Shown piece after piece: positions 8,375 through 17,924 of a stretch of 18,730 nt of DNA (within the stretch, counting starts at the first letter, position 1; the number at the start of each line of letters is the position of its first letter). A program made the translations under genes and the position numbers. This DNA is from Jimgerdemannia flammicorona (Eukaryota; Mucoromycota; Endogonomycetes; Endogonales; Endogonaceae). The stretch is from positions 1 through 18,730 of the forward strand of contig RBNI01002375.1 of the NCBI GenBank assembly GCA_003990745.1. Direction: 5' to 3'. The notes beneath the pieces are model-generated. The model had not been told where the DNA came from. It worked only from the letters and a program-made list of their open reading frames with translations, and made no database searches.

Positions 8375-9060
8375 TTCAAGGATGTCTTTCCAGACAAGCT
8401 ACCTGGTCTACCACTTATACAAGAAGTTGATTATGAAATAAAACTGACCCCAGGAGCTGTACCATCTAAGAAACACATGTACTATATGTTGCCACTTGAA
8501 ATTGAAGCAGTTAAGAAGGAACTAGAAGAACTGCTTGCACAAGGAGCTATTTAGCCAAGCAAATCTCCTTATGGCTCACTAGTCTTATTTGTCAAAAAGA
8601 AGGATAGTACTCTGTAAATGTATATAGACTACTATGTACTCAACAAACTCACTATCAAGAACTACTATCTACTACCCTTAATTGATCAAATATTTGATGC
8701 TCTTAAGAATGCCAAGTACTTCACCAAGTTAGACCTTATGTCAGGATACCACCCAATCTGAATCAAGCCAGAAGACATTCCCAAGACTATATTCATGACC
8801 CCCTTTATACTCTATGAATTCCTGGTCTTAGCATTTGGTCTCACCAATATACCCACCACATTCCAGACCTTGATGAACAAGATATTCAAGAACCAACTAT
8901 TTATTTTCCTGTTGGTATATCTTGATGACATTCTGATCTTTAGTGCAACTAAAGAAGAACACCTCAAATACATTTGAATAGTCCTAGAGATTCTGTGAAA
9001 ATATAAGCTTTATGCCAAGCTCAAGAAGTGTAAATTCTTCAAGAAATAAATTAAATACCT
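8375..9060 (+). pseudogene. Reverse transcriptase domain, element B (YLDD intact)
   Basis: The RT blocks run in order: [101 protein letters not shown] and VYLDDILIFS. The catalytic YLDD at 8918-8929 is intact. Stops replace residues normally Gln, Trp or Arg, for example before PSKSPYGS and after GYHPI. Several conserved Arg residues have changed (DYY where DYR is usual). It is a typical chromovirus RT with substitution damage only. Confidence 0.93.
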
Positions 9061-9735
9061 TGGCCACATTGTCTCTGCACAAGGAATTCAAGTAGACCCA
9101 CACAAGACAGAAGCAATTGAAGAATGGCCCATTCTATTGAATCTTACAGAACTCTGATCCTTTCTTAGTCTAGCTGGCTATTATCACTGCTTTGTCAGAA
9201 ACTTCTCTGGCATTACTGAGCTACTGACCAACCTCATGAGAAAGGCCCCACACTCAGACCACTATGTACCCTATACCTGGGACCTCTTCTGTCAACAAGC
9301 CTTTCAAGAACTCAAGAACTGTCTGACCCATGCTCTAGTCCTGCATAATGCAGATCAAGGCCTAAAACTCATGGTCACTACTGATGTGTCAAATTTTGCC
9401 ATTAGAGCAGTCCTGTTACAGGATGATAGCAAAGAATACCATCTTATTGCTTTTGAGTCCTGCAAGCTGGCCCTAGCTGAACAAAAGCTAGCTACTCATG
9501 AAAAGAAACTACTAGCTATAATATATACACTAAATCACTAGTGATGCTATCTAGAAGATATTGAGTTTGATGTTATTACTGATCATCAATCTCTCAAGTA
9601 CATCAACACCCAACCTATGCTGTCATATCTATAAGCCAAGTGGAGCCTCAAGCTTCAAACCTTCAACCCAACAATCATCTACAAGCCTGGCAAGACACTT
9701 GTAGTACCAGATGCCTTATCAAGATGCCCAGACCT
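9060..9735 (+). pseudogene. RT connection and RNase H domain, element B
   Basis: The start holds the RT thumb/connection (YLGHIVSAQGIQVDPHKTEA, LAGYYHCFVRNFSGI). RNase H motifs follow: VTTDVSNFAIRAVLLQ with the first catalytic Asp kept, QKLATHEKKLLAIIY with the catalytic Glu kept, and DVITDHQSLKYINTQ with Asp kept. The end is PDALSRCPD, the usual junction to integrase. Two consecutive stops at 9539-9544 fall where the family has residues such as Trp and Arg. Its catalytic residues survive better than those of element A. Confidence 0.88.
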
Positions 9736-9757
9736 CACCCCAATCATACATGTCACC

Positions 9758-10985
9758 TTGACATCAGAATTTCTAGACCAAATCAGGCAAGCTTATAAAG
9801 AAGACACAGTTGCCACTAGAGTTTTCTCAAATGAGCTCAAGGATACATATACTATTGAGAACAGCCTGATCTATCATCAAGATCAAGTCTATCTACCTGA
9901 AAACATAAACCTATACTATAAGGTTTTGCAAGAACACCATGACTCCCCTCTTGCTGATCACCTGGGAATTGAGAAGACTGTCAAAAACATCCAAAGCTAC
10001 TACTATTGGCCAAACATAGTCAAGGAAATCAAGAACTATATTGCCAGCTGTGATCTATATCAGTACAATAAGTCTACCAACCAAGCATCTGCTGGTTTGC
10101 TACAACTACTGCCAATTCTCATCAAGAAATTCAAGTAAGTTACCATGGACTTTGTAACTCAACTACCACAAACTCAATCTGGTACTGATGCTATCATCAT
10201 ATTTGTTGACTATCTTATCAAGACTATGGTTGCTGAACTAATTACTACCAATGCTACTATACCCAAGATTACAAGAATCTTCTTCAAGTTCATCTTTCAT
10301 CACTATGGCCTACCATGAGTAATTGTCAGTGATTGTGACCCCAAGTTCACCAGTTATTTTTGGCAAACTCTCTTCAAGACCCTGAGAACCCAATTGGCTA
10401 TATCTACTATCTTTCACCTACAAACTGATGGACAAATCAAGCACATGAACAGAACCCTAAAACAAATGCTTAGAAACTATATTTCTTACAAGTAAGATGA
10501 TTGGGACCACTATCTGACTTATGTAGAGTTTGCATATAATGATGCCATTCAATTATCTACTAGTATTTTCCCTTTTTGGTTACTCCACAGTCAAGATTCC
10601 AAGACCCCTACAAGTCTATTTCCTTTCAAGAAAAGCAGTCAAATACAAGTCCCAACTGCTAAGAACCTTACAGACAAAATGGACAAACTACTCAAGATTA
10701 CTACTGTGAACCTTCAGAAGGCTCAACAGTATCAAGCCAAGTATGCTGACAAGAAATGCCATGATATCACTTATACTGTTAGAGATCAAGTCCTACTGTC
10801 TACTGAGAATCTCAAGATACAATCTCAAGTCAACTGTCCTTTGAACAAGTTCCATCCCAAGTATATTGGACCTTTTAAGATCACTGAACAAGTCTCTACA
10901 TCCTCCTACCACCTCAAGCTACCTGAAATCATAAGAGTATACCTAGTATTTCATATATTATACCTCAAGACCTGGAACCAGTCAC
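9758..10985 (+). pseudogene. Integrase domain, element B (catalytic Glu lost)
   Basis: The zinc-binding part shows HHDSPLADHLGIEKT and ASCDLYQYNK, where the second Cys of the HHCC module is Tyr. The core has VTMDFVTQLPQTQSGTDA with the first Asp, [10 protein letters not shown] with the second Asp and Cys where Arg is usual (CGT to TGT), and [18 protein letters not shown], where the catalytic Glu of the usual DGQTERVN is Lys (10439-10441). The GPY/F module (KYIGPFKI, about 10858-10885) and FHILYLKTW follow. Stops at 10136, 10316 and 10493 break it. It is a clear Gypsy integrase and inactive. Confidence 0.9.
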
Positions 10986-11044
10986 TGCCCTACCCTGGTC
11001 AAATTCCTAAGCCTTTCATCCCTGTGATTATTGAAGACTATATC

Positions 11045-11200
11045 AAGTATGAAGCTGAGAAAATTCTTAACAAACGAATCTGCTATCACTGTTCTGAATA
11101 CCTAGTCAAGTGAATGGGTTATTCTGAATATAATGCTACCTAGAAACCACTGGTCAACCTCAAGAACTCTCAAGATCTAGTTCAAGACTTTGAGGCAAAA
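11045..11200 (+). pseudogene. Chromodomain at integrase C-terminus, element B
   Basis: The frame reads EAEKILNKRICYHCSEYLVK, stop, MGYSEYNAT, stop, KPLVNLKNSQDLVQDFEAK. This is the chromodomain pattern with EYLVKW-GY and TWEP. Both conserved Trp positions are now stops (11111-11113 TGA, 11141-11143 TAG), each a one-step change from TGG. Chromodomains on integrase are known to guide chromovirus insertion towards histone H3 lysine methyl marks in heterochromatin. The open frame continues to about 11338, with more stops, before the LINE tail insertion. Confidence 0.85.
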
Positions 11201-11352
11201 TGCATTGTCCAATCTCTATAGTAACTTCTTTGGATTATCAATGACCTATAGCAAAGACCAGTGCCTTATGTATCAGAAGTTTACTTTGGGACCCCAGAAC
11301 CAGCAGAACATTTAATAAACAAGAAGTTCACCAAAATGAAGCTACTAGCTGG

Positions 11353-11364
11353 GTTCAAACCCCT

Positions 11365-11367
<3 letters not shown>
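11353..11367. repeat. 15-bp target-site duplication, left copy (short LINE tail)
   Basis: GTTCAAACCCCTCCC recurs at 11516-11530 as GTTCAAACCCCTTCC, with one C/T difference. It brackets the T-run and LINE 3' fragment exactly, as expected from target-primed reverse transcription. Confidence 0.82.
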
Positions 11368-11416
<49 letters not shown>

Positions 11417-11515
11417 GTCACTTGGACTTCCCTTTATTACCTCAATCTAAATTAATAATACAATATTACCCCCATCCCCTCACCCAATACCCCTTGAGTC
11501 CCCCTCACCCCCCTA
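11368..11515 (-). mobile_element. 5'-truncated LINE 3' end with 46-base poly(A) tail
   Basis: On the minus strand this is about 102 bases of LINE 3' end followed by 46 A (T run 11368-11413 on the plus strand). Next to the T-run it reads ATAGTCACTTGGACT, identical to the start of the full LINE's 3' end at 11959, and it diverges further in. It is therefore a relative of the full LINE, not a copy of that exact sequence. It sits in the 3' end of element B's coding region and is bounded by a 15-bp TSD. Confidence 0.85.
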
Positions 11516-11530
11516 GTTCAAACCCCTTCC
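11516..11530. repeat. 15-bp target-site duplication, right copy (short LINE tail)
   Basis: GTTCAAACCCCTTCC pairs with the copy at 11353-11367 and marks the right edge of the truncated LINE insertion. Confidence 0.82.
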
Positions 11531-11672
11531 AGTTAGTTAGTCTGATAATAGGCTCTCTGCCCTATATAAGGATGGCCAATCTCCGCCAATGTACTGATAC
11601 AAGTTTGAGAAATTTTGGTTAAGTATATCTAGTCTTGTATTACCTAAGAACTCAATGAGGATGTTAGTTCTT
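11531..11672 (+). other. 3' untranslated region of element B, with TATA-like segment
   Basis: No open frame of note. It runs from the LINE tail's right TSD to the polypurine tract. It contains CCCTATATAAGG (about 11560-11572) followed by GGCCAATCTCCGCCAATG, which looks like a core promoter. It may be part of the element's 3' untranslated region or a scrap of an unrelated LTR; I cannot tell which. Confidence 0.4.
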
Positions 11673-11685
11673 AAGGAGAGAGGGA
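11673..11685 (+). other. Polypurine tract of Gypsy element B
   Basis: AAGGAGAGAGGGA is a pure purine run placed directly before TGTAACA, the start of the LTR. This is the standard primer site for plus-strand DNA synthesis in LTR retrotransposons. Confidence 0.85.
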
Positions 11686-11950
11686 TGTAACAATTTCACA
11701 GTCATATTTAGTCTTAGTACATTTTTGTATCTTTTAGTTAGTCTTTTCTTATATTTCTTGAACATTCTACTATGTTCTGCCACCTTCTACTTACTTAGAA
11801 ACCTTCTCTCAGTGCCCAGACACTACTAGAACATTCTTGTCTTTCCTTGGCACCAAGTATCTTATCTTAGCTAGTTATAGAATCTTTCAGAACATTGTAG
11901 AATAGTATTAGTCAACTTTGCTAAGAACCTATTTCTTAGCATTTCTCTTT
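11686..11950 (+). repeat. 3' LTR of element B, left part (U3)
   Basis: It begins TGTAACAATTTCACAG right after the polypurine tract. The LTR is interrupted by the LINE after 11950 and resumes at 17837, where the 19-bp TSD is repeated. The outer ends TGTAA and TTACA are inverted copies of each other, as LTR ends should be. Confidence 0.83.
11932..11950. repeat. 19-bp target-site duplication of the LINE, left copy
   Basis: TTTCTTAGCATTTCTCTTT recurs at 17837-17855 with a single A/G difference. It brackets the LINE and proves that the LTR halves were once joined. Confidence 0.87.
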
Positions 11951-12019
11951 TTTTTTTTATAGTCACTTGGACTCCACCCTTTATTAATATTCCAGTCTAT
12001 TGATAATTACATGCTCCCC
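11951..12019 (-). other. LINE 3' untranslated region and short poly(A) tail
   Basis: The T-run at 11948-11958 is the complement of a short A tail. It is followed by about 60 bases up to the ORF2 stop. The 15 bases next to the tail (AGTCCAAGTGACTAT on the minus strand) match the truncated LINE tail at 11414-11428. Confidence 0.75.
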
Positions 12020-12895
12020 TCACACTACCCAATCTCCACTGGAGGATCCCCCCCCACACTCTTCCATATGTATAAGTACTACCCTCCCATCCACTACCCT
12101 CATTCTCCCCCTGCTCCTCCAGCAGATTTTCTCCACCAATTGATACCTCTGACCACTCTGCAGACTCCAGCCATGCCACCAGCCAGTCATTATATCCTTC
12201 ATCAACCCCTGCCACCGCAATATCCATACCCCTAAACTCAAGCTTCTCCCATCTTCGAAAACATACAACCAGTGACCAGCCAACCCCACCCAAACTACTA
12301 ATACCCACCCTAAGGTGAGCTACTCATTACCCAACCCCCCTACCAATCTATCCTTCAAATCCTCCCACTGACCCCACTCACTATCTCCCCTACACACTAC
12401 ACCCAGTCAATTACCAACTACTAACCAAAAGTCACCCAGCCCCTTGCATTCCCCCAGCCAATATTTAAGTGTCTGCACATATCCCCCCTCCTGTCCTACA
12501 TTGTGGTACTCCTCACAGTCAAAGCTCCCTCCTTCAATGAGGTGCCCTGATTGGAAGTTGAGTATAACATTCCTCCTCAGCATTTGCCACCATACCACCC
12601 AGTACTTTGGTGGCATCCAATGGCACACCCTATCACTCCAAGCCCAAATACCACCCCAGTCCCACTTCTCACCAATATCTGCTAGTTGCCAGCTGCTGGG
12701 CCAGAGATCCTGGCCTGGTCCCCTCTAGCACTCCACTCTATTGCTAATATCAAAGTCCACAAGGGGAACACCCCCCAACAGTACCTGGTCTCATCTCCAC
12801 ATGGCTGGGTCCCATGGCTCCTCTCCTTCATTCCCTCACCAGCAAACTCCAATATGGTGAGCACCAACTACCACTCCCCACTAGAAACCTTTGAA
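12020..12895 (-). pseudogene. LINE ORF2 C-terminal region
   Basis: The frame used by the RT thumb continues with several stops to a stop at 12020-12022. It is Trp- and Gly-rich. One part reads GSFDCEEYHNVGQEGG, then LKYWLGECKGLGDFW (within about 12420-12560). It vaguely resembles the Cys/His zinc-binding region (zf-RVT type, C..C, H, C, W) often found after LINE RTs, with His possibly changed to Tyr. No RNase H motif is visible. The call rests on position and frame more than on motifs. Confidence 0.5.
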
Positions 12896-14356
12896 TCATA
12901 TACTGCCAATGTTCCAAAGTCTGACCAAGGACAGTAGATCCCCAGTAGAGCCTCTTGGCGATGACCTCATCTCCCAGACCTTCTGCATCAGGGGGACCCA
13001 GCTACCCCCATGCAACTCTACCACTCTCTTCAGCCACCATGTGCGTAAGCAGAACAGCCACTTCAGGAAGTCAACCAGCCCAAGGCCCCCTCTAGCCACT
13101 AGTAGAGACAAAACCTCCCAACTGATCTGACTCCATTTGTCAGCCCAGATCCACCCCTTGGCCATTTTCAGCAACCTCTTTACCACCCAGGCTGGAAAGT
13201 CCAGGTGGTATACCAAATACCACAGCTTCGGAAGCCAGTAAGTGTTCAGAATTGAGACTCGCCCCATCAAAGACAGGTTGCACCCACCCCAACTCTGCAG
13301 AGCTTCCCCCCAGATTGCAATTCTCAGCTCCCACCAGGGTCTCGGAAGAACTGACCCATAGACTGACAGATATACCCCTAGGTACCACACTGCCTCCCCC
13401 GCTAGGACAATTGTTCCAATGACATCCCCTCCCACTAGTCCATTACCTAACACTATTGTTTCACACTTGTGCCAATTGAGCCGAGCTCCAGAGTGGACCT
13501 CATACCATTCCACTATCTTCTTGAGCTCCACAACATCCTCAATCAATCCCAGCCTGACCACTATATCATCTGCAAAGGCACCAACTTTCCACCCAATACC
13601 ATAGATAGAAAGCCCAACTATTTTCCTTCAAATCCTATCCATCAGCGGCTCCAGGAAAGAGCATACAAAATGAGGGATAGAGGATCACCCTGAGGTACTC
13701 CCCTGCCTAGGGGAAAGGTCACCCCTCTGTATCCATTACAAATGAGAGCAGCCCTACTCCTTTCCAGTAGGCTGATCATTGCTTTTCTGAACTGAGAATG
13801 TACACCAATTCTATCCAGTACCCTCGCCAATCAGGCTCATCACACATGGTCATATGCCTTTTCCTGATCCAGGAAGACCAGTTGACCATCCAGTCTACAT
13901 GCCTGTACCCCCTCAATAACTCCATGTACCCAAGCTATGCTATCTCTAATAAGCTGACCTCCTACAAATCCACACTGCTCCTCACTTAGGACCTGCTGGG
14001 CCACACTCTGCAGTCTAGCAACCACTACCTTAGTGACCAACTTTCTGTCTATATCCAGTAGCATAATTGGCCTCCAGTTCTTCCAGTCCTCTCTCCTCTC
14101 TTTGTTCTTAAAAATCAGTATCACCAGCCCTAGATCCTGCTCCCCCACCCATCTCTCAGACTGTAGTATCAGATCACACAATGCCATCAACTCTCCCAGT
14201 ATACCAGAGACTTCCACCATCTTCTTCCAGAAGTCCCAGGGCAGACCATCTTCTCCAGGTGCTGTGCCCAAAGTGGTCGTGGCAAGTACCTGGTGAACTT
14301 CCTCCTCCCGAACCAGTGACACCAAGTCACCCAGCCCTTCTACTTGCAGAGGATGT
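12896..14356 (-). pseudogene. LINE ORF2 reverse transcriptase domain (FADD, one frameshift)
   Basis: RT blocks appear in order: GTAPGEDGLPWDFWKKM, WKNWRPIMLLDIDRKLVTKV, EEQCGFVGGQLIRDSIAWV, LVFLDQEKAYDHV, VPQGDPLSLILYALS and GAFADDIVV (FADD at 13565-13576), then HSGARLNWHKCETIVLG and AVWYLGVYLSVYG. Three stops at 13831-13839 follow YDHV, where Arg and Trp are likely. A frame change at about 13651-13656, right after LILYALS, looks like the loss of one base; the downstream part reads on cleanly in the new frame for 221 codons. The catalytic Asp pair is intact. The enzyme would prime at nicked target DNA. Confidence 0.9.
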
Positions 14357-14769
14357 CAGTCCTCCAGAGCATGGTCAATGGTGGCATCATCTGCCCCATC
14401 CTCCTCCTCACTCCATAGTCCACTCCAGCACCCCTTCAGTACTCCGAGAATGTCTTATATACTATGTACTAGCACACCATCAGGTGCCTCTACTCCCTCC
14501 CATCTCTGCTTCACCCTTCTCACCTGAAGGGCCCTCATGAGATACTTCGAAGGCCTTTCTCCTTCCTCCTGCCCCTGCCATTGCAACCTTGCCAACAGGC
14601 CCTGCACTTGTGCTTCTTCCTCATCCCTCAGCACCTGTTGTAATTCCCCAATTTCTATTTTCACCTGCATTACCCTCCAGTCCTCCCCCCCCTCTTGCCC
14701 CACCAGATCAGCCCAAACCTCCAAAAGCCTAGCCAATCTAGCAGAAGCCCATCTCCCCTTTCTTCTTCT
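14357..14769 (-). pseudogene. LINE ORF2 linker between endonuclease and RT
   Basis: It is in the same frame as the endonuclease and the RT start. It is rich in Leu, Glu, Gln and Arg (ELQQVLRDEEEAQVQGLLAR), suggesting helical or coiled-coil structure. It is bounded by stops near 14767 and 14356, with another at 14455. WQGQEEGERPSKYLMRAL resembles the conserved stretch found before LINE RTs. Confidence 0.6.
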
Positions 14770-15684
14770 CTATCTTCCAGCCACTTTGCCAGCCTCACTC
14801 CAGTAGGTCCTGGCAGCATCTTTCAACCTCAACCACCTGGCACTGACTGGGGCACCCTCCTGTATCCAGCCCTCCACCTTCTGTCGAATTTCCACTGCCC
14901 ACTTATCCCACAATATCTTATCAGCTAGCAAAGAGGAATTGAGGCACCAATGTCCAGGCCCATCCCCACTTCCCCCAAAATGTCCCTGCCCTAACAAACC
15001 CCAATGATCTGACCACAGACACCACTCAACCTCTAATGACTTCCACACATCGAGGCCCCAGCAGCTCACCATCAAAATCCAGTCAATCCTTGTCCCCAGG
15101 CCTCCCGTCCAATGTGTGTACACCCTCCTGTCATCCCAAAACCCCCTGCCAGCATCCATCAGAGCACTCAACCTTTCTACCTCCTCCCATGCCTCCAGTC
15201 CTCCACTCCTACCCTCAGCCCCCCACCCTCTGTCGGTCCTATCCACCAGTGTATCTTGAACCATATTGAAGTTCCCCCCAAGCAAGTCGATGCCAATCTC
15301 TGCGAGGGCTCCACTCTCCCTGAGGCCCTTCACCCAATCTATATGCTCAGTCCTCACAGCAGGGCAGTAGTAAGAACCCACCATAGTTGGCTCCCAGCCT
15401 GCTCATATTCATTCTCCCCAAACCAGTCTGTCCCCCCAGTTCCTCACATCCTGGATCTCCCCTCTGCCCCTCCAAACCAGAATCCCAACCATCCCCATCC
15501 AAACTGCCTCCCCTCCCCATTCCTTCGTCCATTCTAGCCCTTCCAAGTCATCCTCACATCTGACATCCTGCAAAAGAAAGGGATTGGCCTCCAATCCCTT
15601 TAGCCAAGTAAAAATGTTTCGGTGCCAGAAAGACCCCTGTAGCCCATTCACATTCAAAGAAAAAATGTTGGTTGTACTATTCAT
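14770..15684 (-). pseudogene. LINE ORF2 AP-type endonuclease domain
   Basis: The endonuclease nicks the target DNA. ORF2 probably starts at the ATG ending at 15684 (MNSTTNIFSLNVNGLQ), which holds the N-terminal Asn of the APE fold; FLLQDVRC follows, with Asp where Glu is usual. Then come GSYYCPAVRTEHIDWVKGL, LLGGNFNMVQDTLVDRTDRG, GLGTRIDWILMVSCWG and CLWSDHWGLL. The SDH motif is intact, but the usual GDFN block reads GNFN because Asp has become Asn (15271-15273). Two TGA stops at 15409-15411 and 15403-15405 break the frame. The whole domain shares ORF1's reading frame. Confidence 0.83.
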
Positions 15685-15714
15685 AAGGAAGATTAATTGT
15701 TTCAAATGTATCCC

Positions 15715-17748
15715 CTACTGCTCCATGTCCACTTTCTCCTGTGCCCTATCCAGTGTATGCTCTGCAATAGCTTCTGCCTCCTCGGCCCTCTTAGCCTCCA
15801 ATTCCACCAGGATCTCAGCCATCTCCCCATCCTCCTTTTCCTCAAACTCCTCACAGTACTCCAAGCAAGCCTCTTGCCAGAGCTGTAGTCCATGCCGCTT
15901 AGCCCAACAGTGGGCAGCCCACTCACCCACCACAACTGCCAGAGCAGCCTCCCTCTTCTTATCGACCTCATACCCCTCCTCCTCCAAGTAGACCACCAGA
16001 ATTACTGCCTTCAATGCTGCCACCACTCCATCACTCTGCAGGATCCTTGTCCAATGCTCATCACTCATCACTCTGAGGTCTACTTCCCCCAGCTCTTCTA
16101 CTGCCAAGTTGTTCATCATCTGGCACACCCAAAGCAAATTCCCCACCTCCTTCTCTCCTGGGGTTACTGGCCTCCCTCTATCCAACATCATAGTATCTGC
16201 CCCTACACTTGCTGACTCATTCCACCCCTCCTCCGGGATATCTACCAATTCCTCTTCTCTAGTCACCTCTACCAATCCCCCCTTCTCCACATTTGGAACT
16301 CCAAAGTGCACCTACTGAGCACTGTGCATCAGCACATCCTCCACCACCCTACCTCTCACTGCCAGTCCCCTTCTGATAAGGGGGGAGGGGGAAGAAGAAT
16401 CCTCCCAGGTTTCCTCCCAAACCTCAAATGTGCCATCCTCATATGGGTTCTTGCTCGGCACCTTCTCAGTCTCCTCCAGACCCCCCTCCTCATTCCCTCC
16501 ACTACCAGCAGCCCAGACACTCACCTCAGCACCTCCAGTAGTCACACTATCTCCTGTCTTCCTCTTTGCCTCTGCCCCCATTTTTGCCAACAGCTCCTTC
16601 TGCCTTCTGCACCCTTGGGACCTCTCCCACACCTCCTTATTGATGCAGACTCACTTCCCTCCAACCACCTCAAGATGCGTCAACTCCTCAAATACCTTCC
16701 ATGTCTTTGCCCTCCTCTCTACTGCCCCACTCATCTCCTTCAGTGCTTCCAACAAATCCTCCTCCTCCTCCTCGCTCCCCTTCACTCTCATCACCTTGCA
16801 CAAGAAAGCCCCCCATACCATCACCGAGGGCCAGTCTCGAGCCTTCCCAGTAGCCTCCCTCCCTGCCAACCGAATCCTGATGTCAACATCCCCTGTCCAG
16901 AGGGAAGTTCCTTCCCACACTCTGAATCCAATATCAACTCCCTTCCCATACTCCACCATGATCTCCTTAACTCTCTTCCTCATCTCTACAGCAGTAACAG
17001 TGGGAACTCCTTTCACCAGAAGCTGTACTACTCTCAGGTCCCACCTCAGGCATCGTACCATCAGAACACACACCTTGCCCACTATCATCCCAGCCTTCAA
17101 AGCCTCCTCCAATGGCCCAGCCTCCTCAAATCCCACCTCCACCCCTTCTAGGCCCTCCAGGAACTTAACAGAAGCCATGCCACTCATCTGCTTCGCGATT
17201 AGCCTCAGCACCATTTTTGCCATCACTGCCAAGCCCCGGAAATACATTGTGACCACAAATTCCGAGATCAACTTCTTGAGTAATGGGGCCACTGCCAGTC
17301 CTGTTATACCATCTGCCAAGTCTCTGGGCCTCGTGCCCTTCCCACTGCTCAGTCTACCATCAGCAGTCCCATCTAGATTTTTTTCCAGATCGCCTGTCAC
17401 ACCCCCATCAGTAGTCCTCGCCTCAGCTACTACTCCCCCAGCTCCACCCCTATGGCCCTCTAGGGAGGCACTCTCATGAGGCTGCTGCCTCATAGCCCTC
17501 ACTGGCACCTTCCCCTCCCTCAGCCAGCTCTCTAGTCCAGCTCTCTGCTGACCCCCCTTCACCTTCTTCACAAAGCTCACTCTACCAGACCCTTGACCTC
17601 CAGCTCCACCTCTTCCACCACCATGTCCTCCCACTAGCAGGCCTCTCATACTTCCACCCAAGCCTGGGCCTCTCCCCACTTGCTGCCATTCGAATGCTCC
17701 AGGGCCACCCTGCCCAGTACACACCTTGGAATGCTCATTGATTGCCAT
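15715..17748 (-). pseudogene. LINE ORF1 protein (two internal stops)
   Basis: One frame runs from the ATG at 17748 to a TAG at 15715-15717, 677 codons with only two internal stops (16651-16653 TGA, 16312-16314 TAG), both one transition from a sense codon. The N-terminal 60 residues are Gly/Arg-rich (GGHGGGRGGAGGQGSGR), like RNA-binding RGG regions. The middle is an alpha/beta-looking section (VRCLRWDLRVVQLLVKGVPT). The C-terminus is very acidic and helical (FEEKEDGEMAEILVELEAKR), probably a coiled coil. I see no CCHC knuckles. Its role as the RNA-binding partner of the LINE particle is inferred from position. Confidence 0.72.
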
Positions 17749-17836
17749 GATACTAGTCGCTTGTCTCCAGAAACTGTGTCAAAAGTATTGCCAAAAGGTT
17801 GTGTAATCTGAATGTTACCAGAAAAAGAGATGTTGC
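17749..17836 (-). other. LINE 5' leader
   Basis: Eighty-eight bases lie between the right TSD (17837-17855) and the ORF1 ATG. LINE promoters are usually internal, so this leader would be expected to contain or overlap one, but I see no defined motif. Confidence 0.55.
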
Positions 17837-17893
17837 TTTCTTGGCATTTCTCTTTCTTTCTAAGATTCTTCCAGATCTTTCTTTCAGATTATG

Positions 17894-17901
17894 TATAAAT
17901 A
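17894..17901 (+). promoter_or_regulatory. TATA box in LTR of element B
   Basis: TATAAATA lies 18 bases before an AATAAA signal and about 150 bases before the LTR end, as expected for the U3/R border. Confidence 0.55.
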
Positions 17902-17918
17902 TCCTTGTTCTCTATCTG

Positions 17919-17924
17919 AATAAA
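17919..17924 (+). terminator. AATAAA polyadenylation signal in LTR of element B
   Basis: AATAAA sits just downstream of the LTR TATA box, the common compact arrangement in fungal LTRs. Confidence 0.45.

Larger units (their letters stand above)
11951..17836 (-). mobile_element. Nearly full-length two-ORF LINE (non-LTR retrotransposon)
   Basis: On the minus strand the element has a short 5' leader (17749-17836), ORF1 (15715-17748), ORF2 with AP-type endonuclease then RT (about 12020-15684), a short 3' untranslated stretch and a short A tail. It is flanked by a 19-bp TSD, so it may be full length at 5.9 kb. The RT active site is FADD, and the endonuclease is of the AP type. It looks like an L1/Tad-type LINE, but the exact clade needs a tree. 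The coding strand is G-rich, unlike the A/C-rich Gypsy elements. Damage is lighter: a few stops and one clear frameshift. Confidence 0.88.

Noticed and set aside
7100..11340. Stop codons as a reassigned genetic code (TAG/TAA/TGA read as amino acids)
   Set aside because: All three stops occur, each at sites fitting several different residues (Arg, Gln, Trp), and conserved catalytic and Cys residues are damaged too. That is decay, not a code change.
11261..11455. 64-codon plus-strand frame with a long poly-Phe run
   Set aside because: It is the end of element B's frame running into the LINE poly(T) tract.
16306..17479. Long plus-strand open frames of 281 and 349 codons
   Set aside because: They are antisense to LINE ORF1, rich in Pro/Ser/Leu as expected from the complement of a G-rich coding strand, and show no domain.
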